Source of the DNA: an uncultured Collinsella sp.
GTDB lineage: Bacteria > Actinomycetota > Coriobacteriia > Coriobacteriales > Coriobacteriaceae
NCBI GenBank assembly: GCA_937896835.1
Contig: CALBOJ010000001.1
Coordinates: 1-12,583, forward strand
DNA length: 12,583 nucleotides
Direction of reading: 5' to 3'
The first letter of the stretch is position 1, and the number at the start of each line of letters is the position of its first letter. The translations under genes were made by a program, and so were the position numbers. Below, one piece after another: positions 1 through 6,223 of this stretch. The notes below the pieces were generated by a model, which did not search any database, was not told the origin of the DNA, and saw only the letters and a program-made list of their open reading frames with translations.

Positions 1-1
1 G

Positions 2-340
2 GGCCGTCAGGCAAACCAGGCGGTAAGCCCGGTTTTCATGAGCGTTCTTAAAACGTTTTGCATCATTGCGGCTATCTTCATGACGATCGGCGTCGCCCGC
101 GTGGCGCTCGCCGGCGTTACGGCCCAGGTGCTCAACAGCAACGCCGAGCTTACCAACACGCTCGAAAAGGCGACCGATGAGAGCTCCGACCTGGAGGTCA
201 TGCATTCGGTCTATGGCGCCGACACGCGCATTCGCGACCTTGCGGGCGCTTATGGCATGGTGGAGCCCAGCGAGAGCGTTACACTTGACTTTTCGCAGGA
301 TGCAGCCGCGGGCGCCAACGCGACCGCGACCGCTCAGTAG
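2..340 (+). CDS. ftsL: Cell division protein FtsL-like (5' partial)
   Basis: Small bitopic membrane protein of the divisome. FtsL-family proteins pair with FtsQ/DivIB and a DivIC-type partner and activate FtsW-FtsI. Counting from the ATG at 38, residues 5-29 form one membrane segment. Residues 30-56 are polar and suit a short coiled coil. Residues 65-77 (IRDLAGAYGMVEP) match the 'A..lGMv.P' signature that ends many FtsL/septum-initiator domains. The last 15 residues are Ala/Thr-rich. The frame has no stop from base 2 to the ATG at 38, and no good ribosome site sits before that ATG, so the real start is probably upstream of the window and residues are missing. The gene lies 17 bases before ftsI, the usual place for ftsL. 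The assignment rests on topology, motif and position, since the family is poorly conserved in sequence. If the ATG at 38 is the true start, the protein is 100 aa. Confidence 0.72.
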   Translation, partial: GRQANQAVSPVFMSVLKTFCIIAAIFMTIGVARVALAGVTAQVLNSNAELTNTLEKATDESSDLEVMHSVYGADTRIRDLAGAYGMVEPSESVTLDFSQDAAAGANATATAQ

Positions 341-357
341 CAAGACGGTAGCTGAGT

Positions 358-2223
358 ATGACAAATGACTATCGCCGCGGTTCCGATGGGGGCCGCGGTT
401 CTGGACGTCCCTCGTCGCGGGGACGTTCTGGTTATCAAGGAACGGGTCGGCAATCTTACAACGCCGGGCGGTCCCGTGGCAACGACCCGGCGTCGCGACT
501 TCGCGGCTCGGGTGGCCCTCAAGTGCATAACACCAGGTCGCGCAAGAGTTCGTCGACCGAATGGCTCACGGGCACGCCGCTGCCTCGCCGCAAAGCCGTC
601 ATGGGATTCATCGGGCTTGGCTTGGGCTTGGGCGTCTTTCGCCTTGCCGACTATCAAATTGTCGAAGCCGATAAACTGCGCGAGCGTGCCGATGCGCGTC
701 GCCTGCTTGCGCAGACCCTCTATGCCAAACGTGGCACCATCTACGACCGCAACGGTAACGTGCTGGCGTCGTCGGTCGAATGTCGCAACATCGCCGTGAA
801 CCCGCAGCTTGTCGAGGACGTTGACAAGACGGTGTCGGCGCTGGTCAAGGCAACTGGAATCGATAAAAAGACCTGCCGCAAGCTCGTCGAGTCCGATGGA
901 ACCTGGGTGTATATCAAGCGCCAGGTGGACGAAGACGATGCTGTGGCGCTGGAGAAGAAGAACCTGCCCGGCGTGCTTTTTGAGCAGGCCATGAAGCGCG
1001 TATATCCATACGGCAATCTGGCATCGCAGGTGCTGGGTGTAGTGAATGTAGACAACGACGGCTTGACTGGTCTCGAAAAGCAATACAACAAGCTTCTGAC
1101 CGGCACGAACGGTTCTCTCGTACGCGAGCGCGCGAGGGACGGCAGCTATATCGCGGGCGGTGCCTATAAAAAGGTGGCTGCGGTCGACGGCGTTGATATC
1201 GTGACGACGCTCGACGTCAATATCCAGCGTGCGGCCGAGGATGCCCTGGCAGAGGCAGTTGAGAAGACTAAGGCCAAGAACGGCTCGGCGCTGGTCACCG
1301 ATCCTACGACAGGAGAGATCTTGGCAGCCTGCTCGTATCCGACCTACGACCAGACCGATTTGGAAAACGCCAAGACCGAGGATATGAACCTGCGCCTGGT
1401 TACCGACGCCTACGAGCCCGGCTCGGTCTTTAAGACACTCGTGGCGGGCGCCGGCTTCGACTTGGGCGTCGTGCGATCGAGTACGTCGTTTGAGGTGCCG
1501 GCGAGCATCAAGGTGGGCGACGATACCGTCACCGATGCCGACAAGCGCGACTATGCCATGACCATGGATGTGCGCGAGATGATGCGCCGTTCGTCCAACG
1601 TGGGCTTTGTCCTGGTGGGGCGCAAGATCGGTGCCGACGACTTTGCCGCCTATGTGGACAAGTGGGGCATCGGTCACAGCTCTGGTGTAGATTTTCCGGG
1701 CGAGAGCCTGGGCATCGTCAAGGAGCGTGACCAGTATGACGGCGCCACGCTGGGCTCAATGAGCTTTGGACAGGCGCTGTCTGTCTCGCCGATTGAGATC
1801 GCACGTGCCGTGGGCGGCATCGCTAACGGCGGCGTGATGATGACCCCGCACTTCTATAAGTCCAGCAAAGGCGACGAGAAGGACTGGGGCGAAGGCGAGC
1901 GTGCGATTTCTGAGGATGCAGCATCCCAGGTGACATCGTGCATGCAGACGGTCGTGTCTGAAGGCACGGGCGTTGGCGGCGCAGTTGACGGCTATGACGT
2001 GGCGGGCAAGACCGGCACGGCCGAACGTGCCGACGAGAACGGCGGCTACCTCAAGGAGAACTACATGTCGTCCTTTATGGGCTTTGCGCCGGCACAATCA
2101 CCCAAGGTGCTGTGCTATATCACGCTCGACGGAACGCCGAGCGGCTCAGATGCCGCTGCGGTGCCGTTCCAGTCCATTATGGCCAACGCGCTCGACGTGC
2201 TGGGCATCCCGCGCACGAAGTAG
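358..2223 (+). CDS. ftsI: Septal penicillin-binding protein FtsI (class B transpeptidase)
   Basis: D,D-transpeptidase that cross-links septal peptidoglycan together with the glycosyltransferase FtsW; 621 aa. Residues 1-78 are a cytoplasmic tail rich in Arg, Gly and Ser. Residues 79-98 are the single membrane anchor. The dimerisation/pedestal domain opens with RGTIYDRNGNVLA at 125-137. The transpeptidase domain has all three penicillin-binding motifs: S356-V-F-K359 (acylated serine), S412-S-N414 and K551-T-G553. There is no C-terminal PASTA domain; the protein ends soon after the transpeptidase fold. The ATG at 358 has only a weak ribosome site, so translation may be coupled to ftsL, which ends 17 bases upstream. 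A later ATG at 601 would start inside the membrane segment and is unlikely. The dcw position between ftsL and murF supports FtsI over an elongation-specific PBP2. Confidence 0.95.
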   Translation: MTNDYRRGSDGGRGSGRPSSRGRSGYQGTGRQSYNAGRSRGNDPASRLRGSGGPQVHNTRSRKSSSTEWLTGTPLPRRKAVMGFIGLGLGLGVFRLADYQIVEADKLRERADARRLLAQTLYAKRGTIYDRNGNVLASSVECRNIAVNPQLVEDVDKTVSALVKATGIDKKTCRKLVESDGTWVYIKRQVDEDDAVALEKKNLPGVLFEQAMKRVYPYGNLASQVLGVVNVDNDGLTGLEKQYNKLLTGTNGSLVRERARDGSYIAGGAYKKVAAVDGVDIVTTLDVNIQRAAEDALAEAVEKTKAKNGSALVTDPTTGEILAACSYPTYDQTDLENAKTEDMNLRLVTDAYEPGSVFKTLVAGAGFDLGVVRSSTSFEVPASIKVGDDTVTDADKRDYAMTMDVREMMRRSSNVGFVLVGRKIGADDFAAYVDKWGIGHSSGVDFPGESLGIVKERDQYDGATLGSMSFGQALSVSPIEIARAVGGIANGGVMMTPHFYKSSKGDEKDWGEGERAISEDAASQVTSCMQTVVSEGTGVGGAVDGYDVAGKTGTAERADENGGYLKENYMSSFMGFAPAQSPKVLCYITLDGTPSGSDAAAVPFQSIMANALDVLGIPRTK

Positions 2224-2238
2224 GGGGTTACAATCTTT

Positions 2239-2281
2239 GGGGCATGGTTTGTTGTCCCATATGAGGGGTGTTCACATGCCC
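2239..2281. repeat. 7-bp inverted repeat in ftsI-murF gap
   Basis: GGGCATG at 2240-2246 is matched by CATGCCC at 2275-2281, with 28 bases between the arms. No U-rich run follows the second arm, so it is not a typical intrinsic terminator. It could be an operator-like site or a chance match. Confidence 0.25.
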
Positions 2282-2302
2282 TGCACCACGCATGCGCGGC
2301 GC

Positions 2303-2313
2303 TGGGATACAAT
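2303..2313 (+). promoter_or_regulatory. Possible promoter -10 element upstream of murF
   Basis: TACAAT at 2308-2313 matches the sigma-A type -10 consensus at five of six bases and lies 37 bases before the murF start codon. A TG sits at 2303-2304, two bases further upstream than in a standard extended -10. No good -35 hexamer is present at 16-18 bases. This is the best candidate for a secondary promoter within the ftsI-murF gap, but it is based on pattern alone. Confidence 0.33.
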
Positions 2314-2338
2314 ACGCCGATAGCATTATTAGGTTTAC

Positions 2339-2345
2339 AGGGGAG
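2339..2345 (+). promoter_or_regulatory. murF ribosome binding site
   Basis: AGGGGAG ends 5 bases before the ATG at 2351. It is a clear Shine-Dalgarno site and fixes the murF start. A recognisable site here fits independent translation of murF after the long gap. Confidence 0.7.
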
Positions 2346-2350
2346 CTGCA

Positions 2351-3775
2351 ATGATAGAGATCGCCGTCAACAACCTCGCGGCCGCAACAGGGGCCCGAAC
2401 CGTGACGGGAGAAGTCGATCGGGTATGCCGCGGGTGCGTTATCGACTCGCGCCAGGTCGAGGAAGGGACGATTTTCGTCGCCTTTCCCGGTGAAAACGTC
2501 GACGGCAATGATTTTGCTTCCCGTGCCGTCCAGTCGGGTGCCGGCGCCGTCGTGATGACGCGTGAGCCCGATGCCGAGTTGGTCTCGCTGGCGCAGGACA
2601 AGGGATGCGCCATCCTGCTGACCGATGATCCCGAGGAGTTTCTGCTGCGTTTGGCGCACGCGTATCGCCTGGAGCTTGGCTGCCTGGTCGTTGGCATTAC
2701 CGGTTCCATCGGCAAGACGACGACCAAGGACGTGCTCGCCGCTGTACTCGCCAAGCGCTATCGTGTCTGGGCCACCAAGGGCAATTTCAATAACCTGATC
2801 GGCATGCCGCTCACGGTGCTTTCCGCCCCGGCCGGTACCGAGGTCCTGGTGCTCGAGATGGGCATGAACCATTTCCACGAGATCGAGCGCCTGTCCCAGT
2901 CCGCCAATCCCAACCTTGCCATCGTGAGCAAGATCGGCACCTCTCACATCGGCATTTTGGGCAGCCGCGAGAACATCGCCCGCGCTAAGGCCGAGATTGT
3001 CCAGGGTATGTGCGCCGCCGGCGACTTCTTGCCGCTGCTGGTTTTGGGCGGTGAGGACGACTTTACGCCGTTCATTCGCGATACGTTCGCCCAGCCTGCT
3101 GGTATCGATGTGATGCTGGCCGGCGTCTCGGACGATGATGAGGTCCGCGCCCGCGAAGTTCGTGTTGATGACGAGGGCCGTCCGGTCTTTACGCTCGATT
3201 TTGGTCAGGGCGAGACAATCGATACCATGCTTGCTATCCCCGGCGTGCAGTCCGTTCCAAATGCCGTTAAGGCCGCCGCGGTTGCCTATCGCCTGGGCGT
3301 GACGCCCGAGCAGATCGATGCTGCCTTTAGGGGCCTCACAATCACCGGTCACCGCCAGGAGATCAAGCGCGCCAAGAGCGGTGCACGCATCATCGATGAC
3401 TCCTATAACGCCAGCGCCGAATCGATGGCAGCCGGTCTCGATCTGCTGTGCTCGCTTTCGTGCACGGGGTCTCGCATGGCGATCCTGGGCGAGATGGGCG
3501 AGATGGGCGATGAGGCTCCTCGCATGCATGAGCTCGTGGGCGCCTATGCCGCCGCCAAGAAGCTCGACATGCTGGCGTGCGTGGGTGGTGAGCTGGCCCA
3601 GCTTATGGCCGATGCCGCGCGCATGATGGGCATGGACGAGGACCGCATCCAGGTGTTCTCCGATTATCAGCAGGTGCTCGACCGCATGGGCGGCGCGCTT
3701 GAAAAACATGATGTTGTACTGGTCAAGGGTTCCCGCTTTGTTGAGCTCGACCGCTTTGTGGAAGGTGTGTGCTAG
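2351..3775 (+). CDS. murF: UDP-N-acetylmuramoyl-tripeptide--D-alanyl-D-alanine ligase MurF
   Basis: Cytoplasmic ATP-dependent ligase that adds D-Ala-D-Ala to the UDP-MurNAc-tripeptide, the last soluble step before MraY; 474 aa, normal for the family. The N-terminal substrate domain has CVIDSRQVEEGTIFVAFPG (about 30-48). The ATP loop is G118-S-I-G-K122-T-T-T. N145-F-N-N-L-I-G-M-P and E169-M-G-M-N-H follow, and these distinguish MurF from MurE and MurD. The C-terminal domain has the DDSYNA and LGEMGEMGDE motifs. H176 replaces the Gly common after 'MNH.' in other MurF proteins. The gene has a strong ribosome site and starts after a 127-base gap, unlike the genes that follow. MurE was considered as an alternative but the N-F-N-N-x-I-G and M-N-H motifs fit MurF. 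Confidence 0.95.
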   Translation: MIEIAVNNLAAATGARTVTGEVDRVCRGCVIDSRQVEEGTIFVAFPGENVDGNDFASRAVQSGAGAVVMTREPDAELVSLAQDKGCAILLTDDPEEFLLRLAHAYRLELGCLVVGITGSIGKTTTKDVLAAVLAKRYRVWATKGNFNNLIGMPLTVLSAPAGTEVLVLEMGMNHFHEIERLSQSANPNLAIVSKIGTSHIGILGSRENIARAKAEIVQGMCAAGDFLPLLVLGGEDDFTPFIRDTFAQPAGIDVMLAGVSDDDEVRAREVRVDDEGRPVFTLDFGQGETIDTMLAIPGVQSVPNAVKAAAVAYRLGVTPEQIDAAFRGLTITGHRQEIKRAKSGARIIDDSYNASAESMAAGLDLLCSLSCTGSRMAILGEMGEMGDEAPRMHELVGAYAAAKKLDMLACVGGELAQLMADAARMMGMDEDRIQVFSDYQQVLDRMGGALEKHDVVLVKGSRFVELDRFVEGVC

Positions 3776-3778
3776 CCC

Positions 3779-4798
3779 ATGTTCGGCAATCCCTCGTATC
3801 CAACATATCAGGCTTTTTTGGGGCTTGGCATCGCCGCCGCCATTGCGCTGCTGCTCATGCCGTGGTGGATCAAGCTGCTCAAGGTCGAGGGTATCGGCCA
3901 ACAGGTTCGTGCCGACGGCCCCAAGCGTCATTTGGTTAAGCAGGGAACGCCCACCATGGGTGGCGTTGTCATCCTCATCGCGATCTCGCTGACCTGCCTG
4001 CTGATGGGCAAGCTCACCACCGAGCTCGTGCTCGTGCTGCTCGCCACGCTGGCGACCGGCGTGCTGGGTCTGATCGACGACCTGACCTCCGTTACGCATG
4101 GGCGCTCGCTCGGTCTGACGCCTCATGCCAAGATGATCGGCCTAACCATTATCTGTGTCACCTTTACGGTACTTGCCGTCAGCTGGTGCGGCGTCGCCCC
4201 CGAGATTCGTTTTCCCGGTGGGTTGACGATCGACCTTGGCGTGCTTTCGACCACCATCTGCGGCTATTCGTTCCCGTGGCTCTATATTGTCTTTTGCTGG
4301 CTGATGATTGCCGGTCTTTCTAATGCCGTGAACCTGACCGATGGCCTTGACGGTCTTGCTGGCGGCACCTCCATGATCGCCATGCTCGCCATGGCTGCCA
4401 TGGCGTTTTTGCACGGAGACGTGAACCTGTCCATCTTCTGTACCGCGTGTGCCGGTGCCTGCTTGGGCTTTCTGTGGTTCAACTGCTATCCGGCGAGCAT
4501 CTTTATGGGCGATACCGGCTCGCTTGCTCTGGGCGCCGCGTTTGCCTGCACGTCCATCATGACCAACACCGAGGTCGTCTCCCTCATCATCGGCGGCCTG
4601 TTTATCGTTGAGACCCTGTCGGTCATGATTCAGGTTGTCTACTTCCATTTTACGCACAAGCGCGTCTTCCTTATGGCGCCCATCCATCATCATTTCGAAA
4701 AGAAGGGCTGGGCCGAGACCAAGGTCGTCATCCGTTTTTGGATTATCGCTGCGGCCTTTGGTGCCGTTGGCCTTGCTCTGTTCTTCCAGTTGGGATAG
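3779..4798 (+). CDS. mraY: Phospho-N-acetylmuramoyl-pentapeptide-transferase MraY
   Basis: Integral membrane enzyme that moves phospho-MurNAc-pentapeptide from UDP to undecaprenyl phosphate, giving lipid I; 339 aa with about ten hydrophobic segments. Signature elements are KRHLVKQGTPTMGG near residues 47-60, the Mg-binding pair D100-D101, the nucleotide-binding N185-L-T-D-G-L-D-G192, and P301-I-H-H-H-F-E307 in the last cytoplasmic loop. The ATG lies 3 bases after the murF stop. The ribosome site AAGGTG is inside the murF end, about 11 bases upstream, so the two genes are almost certainly co-transcribed and probably translationally coupled. The family call is secure; the HHH motif separates MraY from WecA/TagO relatives. 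Confidence 0.96.
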   Translation: MFGNPSYPTYQAFLGLGIAAAIALLLMPWWIKLLKVEGIGQQVRADGPKRHLVKQGTPTMGGVVILIAISLTCLLMGKLTTELVLVLLATLATGVLGLIDDLTSVTHGRSLGLTPHAKMIGLTIICVTFTVLAVSWCGVAPEIRFPGGLTIDLGVLSTTICGYSFPWLYIVFCWLMIAGLSNAVNLTDGLDGLAGGTSMIAMLAMAAMAFLHGDVNLSIFCTACAGACLGFLWFNCYPASIFMGDTGSLALGAAFACTSIMTNTEVVSLIIGGLFIVETLSVMIQVVYFHFTHKRVFLMAPIHHHFEKKGWAETKVVIRFWIIAAAFGAVGLALFFQLG

Positions 4799-4807
4799 TG
4801 GTCTTTC

Positions 4808-6214
4808 ATGCCTCTTGCTGATGTCTTTAGCCTGCTCGTTTTGGGTCAGGGCAAATCCGGTCTCGATGTCGCCCGCTGGGCGCTGGCACATCCCGAGCGC
4901 GTAAGCGCCGTTACCGTGTATGGCGGCGGCACCTCTGAGCCCAATGACGCCACGCGTGCGCTCGAGGCTGCTGGTGCGTCGTTTGTCTATGGGACCGAAC
5001 AGGTCGAGGGCGCCTATGACGTATGCGTGACGTGCCCGGGCATCTCGGAGTTCTCGGGCTTCTTTAAGGCCGGGCGCGAACATGCCGCTCAGATTATGGG
5101 TGAGCCAGAGTTTGCCTATCGCCTGTCGCCCGATAACTGGATTGCCATCACGGGCACCAACGGTAAGACGACCACCACGTCGCTGACTGATTATCTGCTC
5201 AAGGCTGCCGGCGAGGCCAGCGTAGCTGTCGGCAACATCGGCGAGCCGCCGGTCAACGAGATTGACGGCCGAGCCCACAACGAGTGGTTTGTGGCTGAGC
5301 TCTCGAGCTATCAGATTGCTACGACCACCGAGCTCCACCCTCGCGTGGCAGTGCTGCTCAACATCACTCCCGACCACTTGGGCTGGCATAAGAGCCATAA
5401 GAACTATGCGCTTGCCAAGATCAAGCTGTTTGACAATATGGGCGATGACGATCTGGTGGTTGTCGACGTCGAAGACGCTGGCATTCACGAGTTCGATGAG
5501 TACATCTATACGCCGGGTCGCCGCATCTGCAAGGTCGCTTTTGACGAGCCCGAGGGTGCAGACGCCGCCTTTGTGCGCGACGGCAAAATGGTCGTGCGCC
5601 TGAAGGGCGTCGAGACCCAGCTTGTCGCCACGTCCGAGCTCAAGATCTCGGGCCATCACAATGTCATCAATGCCTTATGTGCCGCCACGGCTGCTCTGGC
5701 CGTCGGTGCCGATGTCGATGGTGTCCGCCGCGGTCTGGCCTCGTTCCAGCCGCTCGAGCATCGCGTGGAGCCGTGCGGCGAGATTGACGGTGTGCGCTAC
5801 GTCAACGATTCCAAGGCGACCAACACCGACGCGGTCGAGAAGGCGCTGACGGCATTTCCCGATGACGACGTGATCTTGCTGCTCGGCGGCCACGATAAGG
5901 GCACGCCGCTCACGGACTTCGCGCGCGTTGTTATGGATAACGTGCGCTCGGTCGTCTGCTTTGGCGATGCGCGCGAGCGCTTCACCGCCGCTATGGACGA
6001 GGCCGATGTCGATGGCGATGTGGATATCGCCCAGGCGGATGACCTACGCGATGCCGTGGACGTTGCCCGTTCGCTGTCGAGCCGTGGCGACGTGATCTTA
6101 CTTTCTCCTGCCTGCTCTTCGTTCGATGAGTTCTCGGGCTATGAGGAGCGCGGCCGCGTGTTTAAGGACTACGTGGCTCAGCTTGCCGCTGCAGCGAAAT
6201 CGCAAATGGAATAG
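4808..6214 (+). CDS. murD: UDP-N-acetylmuramoylalanine--D-glutamate ligase MurD
   Basis: Cytoplasmic Mur ligase that adds D-Glu to UDP-MurNAc-L-Ala; 468 aa. The N-terminal Rossmann-like UDP-binding domain begins with LLVLGQGKSG, typical of MurD. The ATP loop is T115-G-T-N-G-K120-T-T-T. ELSSYQI follows in the central domain. The C-terminal domain has VNDSKATNTDAV, and LLLGGHDKG, which is characteristic of MurD rather than MurC, E or F. The gene begins 9 bases after mraY with only a poor ribosome site, which suggests coupled translation. No in-frame alternative start fits better, because the first glycine-rich strand begins only about ten residues into the protein. Confidence 0.95.
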   Translation: MPLADVFSLLVLGQGKSGLDVARWALAHPERVSAVTVYGGGTSEPNDATRALEAAGASFVYGTEQVEGAYDVCVTCPGISEFSGFFKAGREHAAQIMGEPEFAYRLSPDNWIAITGTNGKTTTTSLTDYLLKAAGEASVAVGNIGEPPVNEIDGRAHNEWFVAELSSYQIATTTELHPRVAVLLNITPDHLGWHKSHKNYALAKIKLFDNMGDDDLVVVDVEDAGIHEFDEYIYTPGRRICKVAFDEPEGADAAFVRDGKMVVRLKGVETQLVATSELKISGHHNVINALCAATAALAVGADVDGVRRGLASFQPLEHRVEPCGEIDGVRYVNDSKATNTDAVEKALTAFPDDDVILLLGGHDKGTPLTDFARVVMDNVRSVVCFGDARERFTAAMDEADVDGDVDIAQADDLRDAVDVARSLSSRGDVILLSPACSSFDEFSGYEERGRVFKDYVAQLAAAAKSQME

Positions 6215-6217
6215 GGG
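6213..6217 (+). promoter_or_regulatory. ftsW ribosome binding site that decides the start
   Basis: AGGGG, overlapping the murD stop codon, lies 6 bases before a GTG at 6224. It directly abuts the in-frame TTG at 6218, which is too close for initiation. This favours GTG 6224 as the ftsW start. An ATG at 6251 is also possible, with AGGAG about 16 bases upstream. Confidence 0.5.
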
Positions 6218-6223
6218 TTGCCG

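Noticed and set aside
334..1677. 447-codon open frame on the - strand opposite ftsI
   Set aside because: It lies antisense to a gene with full PBP motifs. Its translation is His/Arg/Val-rich with no recognisable domain, as expected from codon bias in G+C-rich DNA.
3489..3511. Short tandem repeat of a GAGATGGGC unit in murF
   Set aside because: It encodes the normal LGEMGEMGDE segment of the MurF C-terminal domain, so it is explained by protein sequence.
2228..4126. 632-codon open frame on the - strand opposite murF and the start of mraY
   Set aside because: It spans two clearly coding sense genes and the gap between them. Its translation is low-complexity His/Gly/Ala-rich without a domain. 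Length alone is not evidence here.
4142..5659. 505-codon open frame on the - strand opposite mraY and murD
   Set aside because: Shadow of two conserved genes; no ribosome site of note and no family-like motif.
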